The position numbers and the translations under genes are program-made. A stretch of DNA of 64,000 bases from positions 1,612,001 to 1,676,000 of the forward strand of contig VTFK01000023.1 of the NCBI GenBank assembly GCA_009617715.1, given 5' to 3'. The stretch is from Plectrocnemia conspersa (Eukaryota > Arthropoda > Insecta > Trichoptera > Polycentropodidae). How positions within the stretch are numbered: the first letter of the stretch is position 1; every line of letters begins with the position of its first letter. Below are positions 1-11,382 of the stretch, in pieces. A model generated the notes under the pieces. It was not told the DNA's origin. It ran no database searches and saw only the letters and a program-made list of their open reading frames with translations.

Positions 1-1288
1 CTTTGCTTTCAGTCTGGTGTCCCACTACCTGTTGCGAAAAGTCCATTTGCTGTTCAAACCCAAACCTAACTCAATCAAAGTTCTAAAATTAATTATAGCT
101 ATTAAATAATTACAGAGTCTAAAATACAAACTAAGCCAACTCGTCTCTTAGGGAAAAATAAGCGGAAGAAAAACAGACAAATATCGCATCTCGCATATCG
201 CACCATAGTTTGTCTACATGTCGATATTACACTATGATTTAAAAATATTATAGCTATCCTTACCGATATTACTATGGACTTATAATATAAGAGGACTGAT
301 CAAAGTATATTCAAACTGAATTTTGGTCAATAGGAGAGCGCAGAAATAATTATCTTTTCTCAGAAGGTAAAAATTCACGTCAAAAGCAATAAAACCGTGC
401 CGGCGCTGTCGCAGTGGGAACGCTCGGTAACTAGCGTTTCCACTGCGACGGCGACGACATGATTTTATTGCTTTTGACGTGGATTTTTGACTTCCGAGAA
501 GGAATAATTTTTTTTTGTGTTCTCCTATTGAACAAAATTCGGTTTAGATGTGCTTTATTCGATTCTCACTCGTAATATTGTAATAAAAAGTCTTAATTTA
601 AACGTTTGATAATCAAACGTTTCCACCGCGATGGCACGATTTTATTGCTTTTGACCTGGACTAAAAATTTACTATATGGCAACACTGAGCAGCAAAGAAA
701 ACAATAATTATCAGGTAAATATTATGGGTAAATATTTTTAATAATTTTTAATGCCTAATAAGAATATTTCAGAACATTTTTATATATATTTGCATAGAAA
801 GGATTAATTTGTATCTCCCACTGTGACGGCGACGGCACGATTTTATTGCTTTTGACGTGGATTTTTGACTTCTGAGGAAGGATAATTGTTTTTTTTAAAT
901 GGTCAAAATTTGGTTTAGATATGATTCATTCAATTCTCACTTTTTTGTAATATAAGTCGTAATTTTGTTATTAGAAGTCTTACTACGAAAGATAGATAAC
1001 TGAGCGTTTCTACTGTACGATTGTATTGCTTTTGACGTGGATTTTAAACCTCTATGAATCTGTCCAGAAAAATTCATGTCATTTAATAAAATACTATGAA
1101 ACTTGATAAAATGGAAATATTAAAAAAAATGACCGCACATCCTTTTAAATATTTCCCTGTTAACTCGTAGTTATTAATACTTATTCCAAAAAATTTAATT
1201 ACAGTAAAAAATACTATAAAATATTTTTTTTTTAATGGGGCCCAGAATCATTATTTTCCCAGGGCCCGGGTCGCTCTCGGCGGCCCTG
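1..1288 (+). repeat. Family A foldback element, copy A1 (left end at or beyond window edge)
   Basis: This segment matches, mostly as reverse complement, the copy at 44814-47560. It has left-arm sequence (about 180-360), an inverted core at 318-551, and then three further right-arm units near 639, 839 and 1020, each with the motif GATTTTATTGCTTTTGAC. The last part (about 1225-1288) ends in CGGCGGCCCTG, whose complement starts CAGGGCCGCCG, like the ends at 14441 and 44814. No ORF is seen. The superfamily is not certain; the CAGGG end would fit a hAT-type nonautonomous element, but I found no matching target duplication. Confidence 0.75.
318..551. repeat. Inverted core of family A copy A1
   Basis: The left arm at 318-423 and the right arm at 433-551 are near reverse complements, separated by about 9 nt. 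The arms contain ACGTCAAAAGCAATAAAA and its complement, followed by a G+C-rich section with GTCGCAGTGG. Transcribed RNA or single-stranded DNA could form a hairpin of roughly 100 bp. Confidence 0.85.
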
Positions 1289-1414
1289 CCTATCATGTTG
1301 CAACTTAAGATTAAAAATAATTAAATAAATATATATATTTCTAAGCACGCACAACATAACCATTGGCTATATCCACATAGCATAACCTTCGCTGATATCT
1401 CTCCTACTACAAAT

Positions 1415-1735
1415 CCAGTCTTGGACTGGGTTTACTTATCTCGCCATTTTGTGTGAGTGCGCTTCAAAATGGGAAGGGACCGCCGCGTTATGTAACGAAA
1501 CGTCATTAGTTAGTTAACGACTAACGAACATGGTGTAAACGGCGATAAGCCGATTTGGCGACGGACTATTGCGAAAGGCACAACCTCCATTGTTTACTCC
1601 TGTTTATACGTATACACACTTGTATCGGATAGTTCCGGCCGGGATACTCCCCAAATGTATGGATGCACACATACCTACTTCAGAGTTCACACGCAGTGGC
1701 TTGCCAAATTTTTGGAATGAGATTCATGTAATAAA
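1415..1735. promoter_or_regulatory. G+C-enriched island 1 (candidate regulatory module)
   Basis: The island carries CGCCATTTT at 1442-1450 (Pho/YY1-like GCCAT core) and a run of AACGAA/TTAACGACTAACG-like words around 1495-1530. A 66-codon reading frame at 1569-1769 has no recognisable domain and I do not call it a gene. Confidence 0.3.
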
Positions 1736-2454
1736 TATAAATTTGTTTATTATTGACGATACATTATAATAATATAATAATAAAATATGAATTGATTTAT
1801 TAAAAAAATATATTATCTTATAAATTTGTTAGATTGCTTGGTAAATTATTAAACAATATGGCAAGTTACTTAGAAATTATAAATTAAGTTATATATATTA
1901 TATTTACCTTATATCATATAACCCGACATTATTTTGTTCAAATTCAGTTAGAATAACAGAGCAGTTCCATATTAATTCTGATATAGTTTCTCAATGTATC
2001 CACCTTTTAGTTTATTTTATATTATTTATGTCAATGAAGCTCTTTAAAATATTAATAGCGCTTTTAAATGTTTGTAAATCAAAAAGATTGGGACATATTG
2101 GCTAAATTAAATTTGTCATACTCGTATATTCTAATAATATTGATTTGAACAATTTCTAACTATTTTTTAATCATATAATGAGTTTTATCAATTATATCAA
2201 AGTCACCTAAAACATTACAAAAAAACTTTAATTTTTATATTTATGGGGTTCCAAATGAAAAAAAAATATTATTGGAATTATATTCAAACGTATTAAATAT
2301 TATTTTATAATTAAAATTCATGGAAAAATAATCATATATCCACTAATGAAATATTAGTTAAATATCCCACACGTACATATATTATGATTGTAAACAACCC
2401 CCTATGACGTATATTTGTATAAATCATTATCGCAGAAATTTAATTTCAAGAATT
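1736..2454. other. AT-rich spacer, nothing recognised
   Basis: Low-complexity A+T sequence with TTATAATAATATAATAAT runs. No ORF, repeat match or splice pattern was supported. Confidence 0.6.
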
Positions 2455-2665
2455 ATGATACTCATGCGTTTCTCTTGAAAACGATTTGGAATTTTGGTCT
2501 GGCGCGAGGGTGATGCGGTTATAAACAACAACGATTCGTGGGTTATTTGTGTGCTATAAGAAGGGGGAGTTAAACTACCCCTCAGACTGGAAGGAAGATG
2601 AAGGCAATTCTCAGGTGCTTTAGATGCTTGATATCTGATTGGTAGCGTTTGTTGAATTCTTGATT
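2455..2665. promoter_or_regulatory. G+C-enriched island 2 (candidate regulatory module)
   Basis: A short island with GGTTATAAACAACAACG (Hox/Abd-B-like TTTAT core) and TCTGGCGCGAGGGTGATG. No coding frame is convincing. Confidence 0.25.
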
Positions 2666-3485
2666 CTTATGCAACAAGTTCAACCAATTTAATACGTTTC
2701 GATTTAATTAATATTATTTTATAATTAAGTCGCTTTCCAGGAAAACTTACACGCTTTAATTACATTATGTAAAAGTATCTACTGTATATTTGATATAAAT
2801 ATATTCATAGGCATTGCTTAAAAAATAAATATTAATATTTTTGGAGTTTTGTAGAAACTGAATGCTTTATTGCGAAGTTTATTCTGTGATATATTGTTGA
2901 CTGTTGATACATGCTTGCGACTTTTGCGAAAAAATATTTTATTAGTCACAACATTTTTTTTAAGATATTAAATAAAAGTATAATAACTATTGTCATCTTC
3001 GTGTTTTTCTTTAGGGGGGGGGGGGTAATTAACAAAAATATTTAAAAGTCAAATTTTGACTTAGGTGGCATTACATTTATAATCAATTATCCGTCTGTCT
3101 ATTATGCCATATTTCTTGTTTCATGCAATAAGAAGCTTTTAAACAATCTTCCTTACATTCAGGTACTTCTAAAAATACTTTATACGCTGTCTACGAGTAC
3201 TGTCGACTGTGTACAAAATCCTTCTTTTCTATTTATTTTTTTCACTTTCGTTAATTTATGACATTGTCGGAAAAAGATTTTTTAAAATACAAATGACAAA
3301 TATTTATTTTTTGAAACATCGTTTTTGATCGACCGCTTCTGGTTGCCTCCTAAATTTTTATACCAGGGGCCAAAGCACCACTTGGCATTTTAATATAATG
3401 AAATATATTTCCATATTACTCAGCATTTTTTGTCCGTTACGATTATCTGAAAGAACCTTAGGAAAAAAAGTGCGTAGAAAATAAT
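2666..3485. other. AT-rich spacer with a 12-G homopolymer
   Basis: Apart from an uninterrupted run of 12 G at 3014-3025, which stands out in this AT-rich context and is a likely slippage or assembly hot spot, nothing is recognised here. Confidence 0.6.
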
Positions 3486-4052
3486 AAATCTGTTTCATTA
3501 AAATTATAAATCAGTAATTTGACAATTGGATTTATTATAGCTTTAATACATTCAGTTTCCTGTGGTTATTCCTAAAAGAAAATATTTTCACTAGTAAAGT
3601 GCAAATACATTTTCACCAGTAGATATATATTTTTACTAGAAAAAATATAATTTAACTGATAGGCGCTAATATGCTGCTCTAAAATGACTATGAAACTCAA
3701 TTTGACAGTTGCGAAACGTCCATTTGCTGTTAAAACCCAAACCTAATGAAAGTTCTAAAACTAATTTTAAACCAAAATATAAACTAAGGCAACTCATCTC
3801 TCAGGGAAAATTATGCGGAAAAATAAGTACAGACAGACATCACATCTCACATACTGTTCCACAATTGTCTATATTTTGATATTACACTATATTTTAAGAA
3901 TATGATAGCTTACCGATATTACCATGGACTTCTAATATAAGAAGGCTGATTCAAATATTTTTAAACCGAATTTTGATCAATGGGAAAGCGCAAAACAATT
4001 ATCACTTCTCAGAAGGCAAAAATTCACGTCAAAAGCAATAAAATCGTGTCAA
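3486..4052 (+). repeat. Family A foldback element, copy A2 (left half only)
   Basis: Sequence from TTCAGTTTCCTGTGG (near 3548) through TTGACAGTTGCGAAACG to CAAAAGCAATAAAATCGTG follows copy A1 and the reverse of A3. It stops abruptly at 4052, at the start of the inverted core, so the right arm is missing. This suggests a break or internal deletion at the hairpin. Confidence 0.7.
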
Positions 4053-4204
4053 AAATAATGCGTGAATTTTATTTAATATTATTTATAAATAGTAAAAATT
4101 AAAATAATTAAAACTCATTTCATTATGAACATATTTTATAAATTAGTTTTATGTAGGTACCAAATCTAAATGGAATCCAATTAATAACACATTTAAAATT
4201 CTTA

Positions 4205-4660
4205 TAAGACTCTGTGCTCTTATTAGAATCAAAGTGTAAGTATGTCGCTCCCGTTATAACGCTTCGAACGAAATTTCGTTAGTACGACAACGCAACGAAA
4301 TGAGTGGTTTACTGATTAACGGCCGTCACTAACGACACTAACCGTCTCGCTTGGCCACCCCTGGCACCTCCGCCCGCAACTATTCTAATTTCGAATGTGA
4401 GTCTGGTACGAACGAAAATCAAATCGTCAGCGGCCATATTCGCCGAGAACCACTTACTTAAAGGATATTGCGGTTGCCAGGAAATGGAGAATGAGGAGAG
4501 CCTCCTCCTGCTTTCTCGGAGCGCGCATTTTCTCTACCTTTAACTTCGACACGCATTGTTAAACGACTCGATTTAATTAATACTCCTTTCTCTCTCTCTC
4601 TCGGATTCCGGCGATTAGACGTCGATCGTTTTTATCATTATAATTATCGGGTAAGTCAAA
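4205..4660. promoter_or_regulatory. G+C-enriched island 3, possible promoter or first exon
   Basis: The island contains GCGGCCAT at 4430-4437 (Pho/YY1 core), a CT (GAGA-factor type) tract at 4586-4602, the 14-bp palindrome AACGAAATTTCGTT at 4267-4280, and a consensus plus-strand splice donor CGG|GTAAGT with GT at 4651-4652. A promoter with a 5' noncoding exon on the plus strand is one reading; an enhancer or Polycomb-type element is another. Confidence 0.35.
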
Positions 4661-5329
4661 GTCTAGCAGACGATATTATAGATTATATATGTATTTAAAA
4701 TATTTTATAACACTTATAAATATGTTATATCATGTAGGGACGCTAAGATTAAAATTTTAAAACATTAGTATTTTTTTTATTTCCCGCAAAATTCGCCATT
4801 TTAAAATTATTGCTAGTAATCATACTATATCAACTTTGATTTTCTATATTAGCTCTTTCACGAAGGGCATCATTTAATTTAATTTACGACTTAGCTGAAT
4901 TGTTCTTAATCTCTAATAAAAATAGATAAGTTAAAGGAGCTTATTTTATTCCCAACTAGTCATTCGGTGAAACCTTGATTAACGAGCGGAATTCTTTCTG
5001 GAAAATACTCGTATGTCAAAGCAAATTTTCTCAGAACAAATAATGAAAACCCAAAAATATTCATATAAAAACGATTAATACAAAGCATATTTTTTTATTT
5101 AAATTTATTATAAAATCATCGATTTTTTTATTATTAATAAAGCTTGTGATTAGTTTTCTTCTCATGAAAATAATGAAAAACTAAAATAAAAAATAGAAAA
5201 GTGAAACTAAATTCCTATCCAATTACACTTTCTTTTTCATTTTTTTAAAGACTTGGCAAAAATGTGATATTGCATTGTTTTAAATAGATTCATGATTCGC
5301 ACTGCTTCAGCCTTAGTTGAATGGTGATT
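4661..5329. other. AT-rich spacer, nothing recognised
   Basis: No repeat-family match and no open frame of note. If the donor at 4651 is real this would be intron. Confidence 0.5.
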
Positions 5330-5945
5330 TTCTACGAAACTTTGAAATGAAGGTTTCTCAGCTTTATTCTACTCTGCTATTGCTCGTGATGCAGATCTAA
5401 TCAATTGTTATTCGGGATCAGTTCCTGGCCATGTTCCTGCACCAAATATTAAATATTTCCTCATTCACCTCCAGTTCCACGTTCTTCCCCAAGAACACAA
5501 TTTCATCGGCAATTGGCCACAATTTTCTTTAGCAACAATTTCCATAAAAACCCTGTTTTAAGTTTGACGACAGGCAAATTTTATGGCGTAACTCTATGAA
5601 AAGCACCAATAAATTTTTGCAATCTGCCAGTTCCCACGCGGAGCAGATTCTTCTCATCTGATTATTAATCTAGATCTTAGATTACCAAAGTGAAGATAAG
5701 GGTGACTGAAGTATTTAAGAAAATAGTAAACATATAATTCCGACAAAAATAATTCCAAAGAACTTTCTTTGGATATTTATACTTATGAATATTTTCAAAC
5801 ATCTGACATTAACCTTACTTTTTTATGCAGTGTTTTAAGTGATTTTATACTATTGCTACAAATTAATTTTTTAACAAATAATAGCTCTATAAAAATTCTT
5901 GACAAATCAGCAAATCATGAGTCACGTAGTTTTTATTTGAGAAAA
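5330..5945 (-). repeat. Family C element, copy C1
   Basis: On the minus strand this matches the copies at 24480-24625, 48260-48480 and 58267-58570. Shared words are ACATCTGACATTAACC near 5800 (complement of the GCCAGATG section of other copies), CAATCTGCCAG near 5617, and ATTTTATGGCGTAA near 5578. It keeps an extra internal part (about 5410-5570) that only copy C4 partly shares. Confidence 0.6.
5418..5532 (-). pseudogene. Short open frame inside family C copy C1, possible transposon protein relic
   Basis: A stop-free stretch of about 37 codons on the minus strand reads with a balanced amino-acid mix, including KLWPIADEIVFLGK and EEIFNIWCRNMARN, and ends in TGA at 5418-5420. A TAA precedes it in frame. 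It is not a family I recognise. It could be a remnant of the protein of the autonomous parent of family C, or a chance frame in a less AT-rich patch. Confidence 0.2.
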
Positions 5946-6769
5946 TAAAAATAATAAATATTTTTTTTTACTTTTATTAATCAAATAAACATTATTTCAA
6001 AATAAACCTTTTTTCGTTAATAAACTTATGGGCTTCAATTTAGGGATGACATGAGAACCTTAAAAATGCAAAAAATCACGAGCTTCTTGAAATAATAAAA
6101 ATAATATCTTTTTAGAAAGTCTCTTACTAAGTATGAAATTACCCACCTACATAATATTTTTTTTAAATAAATATATTCGCAACAGTAAATATATCACTGA
6201 AGTGTTTATAGTGAAACTATAAATATTTTTTTAGTATAGAAATTATATATTTATAGTTAAAAAATTTGTTAAGGCTCTAACATTTTTTTTCTGCGATTGA
6301 TATTAATAAAAATAGCTTAATTTACCTATGTAAGATTAGGTAACGTAACACTTCATGCAGCTGTATGATCAGATGTACTGCGCTACCTTTGATTGTTCGT
6401 GTTTTACTACCCCATTAAGTGGTTAAACGGTCGTGTTTTACTACTTCATTATGTTTGCAACGGTAAAAATATCGAATAACTGGACCATATCTATAAATTT
6501 GCTAAATAAATTATGACATGTTTTTAGGGTGGCACAAAGCTTTCAAATAAGATAAAGAAAATATTGAAAACAAACCTCAATTAAACGATAACAATATGGA
6601 AGTCAACAAACGTGCTTGGATACAAATGCAATGCATATATTGTTTTGCACATGGAAAACAATATGCAATACTGTTAGCATTTTAATAATAACAACTTATG
6701 GTTACAAATTTGTCAAAAAAATATTTAAGTCGACATTCTTCTAAATTCTCCAAATTTTCATACATATTC
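5946..6769. other. AT-rich spacer with a 34-bp direct repeat
   Basis: TCGTGTTTTACTACCCCATTA (from about 6397) recurs as TCGTGTTTTACTACTTCATTA (from 6431), a two-unit tandem with about 34-bp period. The remainder is AT-rich and uninformative. Confidence 0.5.
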
Positions 6770-7260
6770 GTCGCTCACACTATCTCCAGCCTAACGTGAT
6801 CCGGCGCGATGCGTCTGGCCAGAACAGGGTGAGCTCAAGTGTGCATTGTTTTAATTCGGGAATACACACAGGAGCAGGATGAGGAGGGAAACGGCGGTCG
6901 GCAACGGGAAGCCCGTGGGTGGGTGGGTGTCGTCGGCCACCTAAAAACAGTCCAAATCCCGCACAACAATGGCCGCCCCGCTGCACAATGCGGTAACAAT
7001 GGGCATAAAATACTTACACGGTGGGGTCTTAAAGTCCCCACCGGCTCCTCACCCTTGTACCGCGCCATGCCAACCAACCCTTTGTGCGAGAGGTCTGCCG
7101 AGGGATGTCGGGGCTTAAAACAACGGCCCTCGACAAATGATAGCGGTGCCTCTTTAATTTTCGGTACACTCAAATTGGCACGAGAAGCAGCGTGATGTTT
7201 TGGCGTTTATGACTTGTGATTTGGAGGAAATGTTTGGCATGATCAGATTTGCAGACGAGG
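6770..7260. promoter_or_regulatory. G+C-rich island 4 with ATGGCCGC and a minus-strand donor
   Basis: One of the most G+C-rich islands. It contains CAATGGCCGCC (ATGGC at 6969-6973), a matching Pho/YY1-type site. Open frames of about 110 codons occur on both strands (plus 6839-7195, minus 6835-7173), which points to low stop density and not to a gene. A minus-strand donor CGT|GTAAGTAT lies at 7012-7017, so 7018 to about 7190 could be a minus-strand exon; its frame contains PKIKEAPLSFVEG but I cannot assign a family. Confidence 0.35.
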
Positions 7261-7489
7261 AGCTTTTGAGATGAAAAAATGTAAACCAATTGTAAACACT
7301 TAAATTGTAAAGCAATTTCGATTAAAGAAAATTATTACATGTTAATATTATTCATGATTAAATCAATTATATTCAACAATAAAGACAGGGATGTCATTTT
7401 GGGAGCAGGTGAGGGCATTCCTTCTCCTTCAATTAAGCTAAAAAAATGCAAGGCATTTAATTAAATACTATGAATCTTAATAAAATTTA

Positions 7490-7890
7490 AATATTAAAAA
7501 AAAAAATTTCAAAAATCATTTTTCGAGAATTTCTCGAGAAAAATGACAAATCGAAAACAGATATTTCTTAAGAATATTCTGACCACTCGAGAATTTTAAT
7601 AGACCTATTTAACACTGCATAAGAATGGTTGGGTCTATGCCAAATGCTTGAAAATACACTTACTTTCTTATTTTTAATAGAAGACAGAAGAATTTAAATT
7701 GCAAAATATTGCTTACGATTTTCTCAATTATTCTAATCGGTAATCTAAGAACTACATTAAAAATCAGAGAAGAAAAATCCGCTCCGCGCGCAAATCGACA
7801 GATTAGAAAAATGCATGAGGGCTTTCTGCGAATTTTTTTTCCACAAAAAAGTTTGAGTGGCTTTTTAAAAATATATTTTAAAAGTAATAT
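7490..7890 (+). repeat. Family C element, copy C2
   Basis: Contains the palindromic TTCTCGAGAAA-like end near 7530, then GCATAAGAATGG, TGCCAAATGC and ATTAAAAATCAGAGAAGA, in the order of the other C copies. The right part (7800-8035) is repeated at 8107-8345. Confidence 0.55.
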
Positions 7891-8345
7891 GAGATAATGT
7901 ACCTACTAATATATTTTAATACATGTTAAATGTTTTATTATTTTATATTTTATATTTCCATTCCTTTTATATTATAATTTCTATGAATAATATAATTTCG
8001 ATGCTGCAATATTATATTGGTAAAAAATTATTACAAAATATTTATTAAATAATAAAGATATTTTACATATTCAAAGATATATAATATAAAATATATTCAC
8101 ATACTATATATTATTGCAAAATTGTTTGAGGGCTTTCCAAGAATTTTTTTTTTCCACCAAAAAATTTTAAACAAATTGAGTGGCTTTTAAAAAAATATTT
8201 TCAGAATAATATGTGATGATGTGCCTATTAATATGTCTTAATAAATGTTATATGTTAACCACTCTTAAAGATATTTTATATTTTATATATAATTTTTAAT
8301 TACTATGAATAATATGATTTACATGCTTCAATATTATATTGGAAA
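7800..8345 (+). repeat. Tandem duplication of the right part of family C copy C2
   Basis: 7800-8035 and 8107-8345 share, in order, GAGGGCTTTC, TTTTTTTCCAC, TTGAGTGGCTTTT, ATATTTTATATTTTATAT, TATGAATAATAT and CAATATTATATTGG. The units are about 307 bp apart and clearly diverged, so the duplication is old. Confidence 0.7.
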
Positions 8346-8480
8346 AAATATTACATTGATATATGTAATAATATAATATTTTATTCACATAACATATCAA
8401 TAATTTATTTATTAAAATTTCACAAAAATTTTTGAAAAAATCGAAGAGTGAAAATATGATTTCTCATTTCTTAAGAAATG

Positions 8481-9253
8481 AAAATACATTATAGCTTAAA
8501 AAATAATAAATATTTTTTTTGTTATTAGAAGTTACTAAAAAAATAGCTATTGCTTTTCACAGATTAATAAAAATAATAATTGTGTGCAACAATAAATAAA
8601 AATACTATTACAAATCAAGTTGAATTCTTAATGGATAATGCAATATAAACCTATTAGATATTATACTTACAATTAGACCATTCTTATATTAGATTTATCG
8701 TTTTATTAAGATATTCTAATATATTTAAATAAATAAACAAAAGTAAATATTATTAACATTTTGATTATCTGGTTAACGTAAGAATGTATTGTTTAAGACA
8801 AAAACATTTTTTTATGCAAGACTCCTCTTAAGTTACACCCACAAGTTACGTTTCAGACGCTCCATCTCATCGTGTCGAAACACTTCTTTTCAAGTTCATA
8901 ATAATTATCTATTTTTCCTGTTACATCTAACTTATTTTAGTTTATAAAATATAAAAATATTCAAGCAGTTCATAAACATTTATTTTTTTATAATACTTTT
9001 TAAATTGGAACAAATAAAATGCTTAGTAACTTTAAAATAAAACGGTAAATAATATTAATTGTAAATCATCTGAGGCAAAAAAATACTTTTTGGTAAAGTA
9101 AAATAATGATAAAAATAATTGATTTTATTATTCATATATGATTTAATTTTTACAGAGCGATTTTATTATTTTATATATTTTTTGCAACGCAAATTTCAAC
9201 ATCCAGTTTATATTATTTTTTTACTAAATACTTAATTTCACAAACCTTTAACA
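8481..9253. other. AT-rich spacer, nothing recognised
   Basis: Mostly poly(A/T) and TATT runs. A TTTCTCATTTCTTAAGAAATG patch near 8460 resembles a decayed family C end. Confidence 0.5.
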
Positions 9254-9400
9254 TTTTTTTTTTTATTATAAAAGTTTATTTCAAGAATATAACAAGGTAC
9301 AATAGCATACATATTACAGACACATTAAATGAAAAATATTGATACATAACCATTTCCATTGTTTACAATTGGTTAAGTTATACAATAACATAAAAAAAAA
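9254..9400 (-). mobile_element. Probable 3' end of a retrotransposed copy (poly(A) plus AATAAA)
   Basis: On the minus strand a transcript-like 3' end is visible: AATAAA at 9275-9280, then 10 nt, then a run of 11 A (plus-strand T at 9254-9264). The sequence before it, with TGTACCTTGTTATATTCTTG, reads like a retroelement or mRNA 3' UTR. No coding part remains recognisable, so a LINE tail, a SINE or a processed-transcript tail are all possible. Confidence 0.4.
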
Positions 9401-10005
9401 TAATAATAAATTATAAACCTTTAACAATAACTGACTGTTTAACAACTGTCGATTATTAAAAAGTTTTGACCATTAAAAATCTACCACTTATGGAGACAAT
9501 AAATATTATAGTTAATTATTTGTTATAAATTTGTGATATTTTTGATTGGTAATAAATAATAGAAAAAATTTTTTTTTATGTACTTTGCATTGATTTTTAA
9601 CTGATAATAGGTAAATAAATACATGTTGATTAGTATATTTAATATATGATAAATAAATGGTTCATAAAAATATTTTTATAATATTTCTTCACACAAACAT
9701 ATTTTATAAGGCGTCACAAAGTTGCCTAATTTTATTTTATAGCTATAATACATACATCCTTTTGTGCTTTTAGCATTTATTATTTATAGCAGCTACTAAT
9801 TTTCTTAATTTTAATTAATATATAACAGACGTTTTAAAACAAAATAATATTTTTTTGGATTCCTTATGTATTATTAAAATAATATAATAATACAATATAT
9901 ATAATTAAATATACAATACATCTAAATTTTTAATAAATTTATTAACAAAGACATAATAGATTTTAAATTATATTACTAAATTAATTTTCATATATAAACT
10001 TTTAT
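9401..10005. other. AT-rich spacer, nothing recognised
   Basis: No open frame or repeat match found. Confidence 0.5.
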
Positions 10006-10337
10006 TAGTACGATGGGTGGACGGGCCATTGCTCACATGGCGATCGCTCACACGAACGTTACTCACACGGACAATTACTCACATGGACCATAAGTCGCAT
10101 ATTTTTTTATTTTCTGAATGTACATCGAAGTCACTAAGACAATTTTTTTAAAAGACTACTTATTAAATTCTATTTTTTTGTGGAACTTCAGTTTAGAAAA
10201 ACCTAGTATAATTATGCAATGAATTGAAATACCTATAGAAACATACTATTTTTATAAAAAAAATATGAGTAATGGTCCATTTGAATTATAGTATGTATGG
10301 GTGATTGTCCATGTAAGCAATTTATAAATAGTACAAT
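10006..10337. mobile_element. Small element with inverted arrays of a 16-bp CTCACA.GGACAAT unit
   Basis: The left arm (about 10030-10092) is a tandem array of GCTCACATGGCGATC, GCTCACACGAACGTT, ACTCACACGGACAATT and ACTCACATGGACC. The right arm (about 10265-10325) carries the same words inverted: ATGAGTAATGGTCCAT and GATTGTCCATGTAAGC. TAGTACGAT (10006-10014) on the left and TAGTACAAT (10329-10337) on the right could be an imperfect 9-bp target duplication. No ORF is inside. I cannot name the superfamily. Confidence 0.5.
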
Positions 10338-10589
10338 CTAGTTGAATTCTTACTAGAAAAACTTACAAAATCTTATTAGAGTATATAATCTTACTTGATT
10401 TTTTTAATATTAGAATCAATAATACTATTTGTATATTTTCAACGTTTTAACAATATTTACTAATAAATAAAAACGTAATAAAATATGCTTTGAAAGATTT
10501 GGTATTAATCGCGTTTTATTACTGTATTTAATTTATATATTACGCTCATTTAATTTACCAAATGGAACAATTATCATAAAACGTATAAA

Positions 10590-10965
10590 TACATACACAC
10601 AGGTCCGGAAAGTGCACTTCGCCCTGGGCCACCAATTCTGGTAGATATATGTATGTACATATATATGGTGCGGCATAAAGCAGAGCACACACAATAGACG
10701 GTGTACGTCGTCAAGTGGTTGCTTTAAATTTATAAGTGTGTATGGCGGCGGAGGGTTGAAGCGAAAAGAAACAAAAGCACCCCCTGCACTATACGCTTCC
10801 AGAGTCAACAACGCACCATGATGGCTCCGTTGACCAATGGTTCGGCTCCCCTGGCCGCTGAATCCTCGAGGGTTTTTTGTGCAAACAAAATGGCAGCACA
10901 GCATTGGTCCGACGTTTGAAACACAACATGTACATGTGTGAACAATGTGTACATAATGATACATT
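10590..10965. promoter_or_regulatory. G+C-enriched island 5 with ATGGCAGC
   Basis: AAAATGGCAGC (ATGGC at 10890-10894) fits the Pho/YY1 core, and a second ATGGCTCC stands near 10818. A 143-codon minus frame at 10533-10964 is rich in Cys, His and Pro from CA/TG repeats and lacks any domain; I leave it out as a gene. Confidence 0.35.
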
Positions 10966-11315
10966 AGATAAGTGGCTTGTGAATAAATAAAAAAATATAA
11001 ATAAGAATATATTAATTCAATACATTACACAATTATATTAATAATTATAGTTTATCTATAAAATAATAGAATATTGTAAAATTACCCTTGTCAGTTATAC
11101 AACCAACCGTACTTCGTAAATGATGTGGTCTATTTTTCTGTATAGTCAGTCACTGTATGTTTTCAATTGTAAGCTCAAAAAATATTGACGTGTAAAATGA
11201 TTAAAATTGTTTTATAAAGTGCTGGTGAAAAAAGCGTGCTCTCAGTCTCGCGACGAAATTAACACTGATTCTTTGCAGAAGAGTTTTATATTAAGTAATC
11301 GCGTTTTATACTCAC

Positions 11316-11382
11316 CTACTCTTATAGCTATAAAAGAAGCGGGAAAGTACGTCGGCACTTTCAAAGCTGTGGAAGCACGTGG
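11316..11382 (-). CDS. Candidate minus-strand exon (weak)
   Basis: The minus strand has a strong donor AG|GTGAGT with exon end at 11316. Two acceptors are possible: CATCGTGTAG (exon start 11382) after a CTTCTTAACC tract, or CTTCCACAG (exon start 11366). With the second acceptor two frames stay open, reading FESADVLSRFFYSYKS or LKVPTYFPASFIAIRV. On the plus strand a 66-codon frame (11207-11407) overlaps, so the coding strand is not certain. No family recognised. Confidence 0.2.

Noticed and set aside
6835..7195. Long overlapping frames of 112-118 codons on both strands in island 4 as genes
   Set aside because: Both strands and several frames are open at once because stop codons are rare in G+C-rich DNA; no domain, start context or repeat of codon bias supports one of them.
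10029..10092. CRISPR-like array of short repeats
   Set aside because: Units are contiguous without unique spacers, diverged, and mirrored at 10265-10325; this is an animal genome.
10533..10964. 143-codon minus frame as a secreted or cysteine-rich protein
   Set aside because: Its Cys/His/Tyr content comes from TGTACATG-like repeats; it starts and ends in AT-rich spacer and has no domain.
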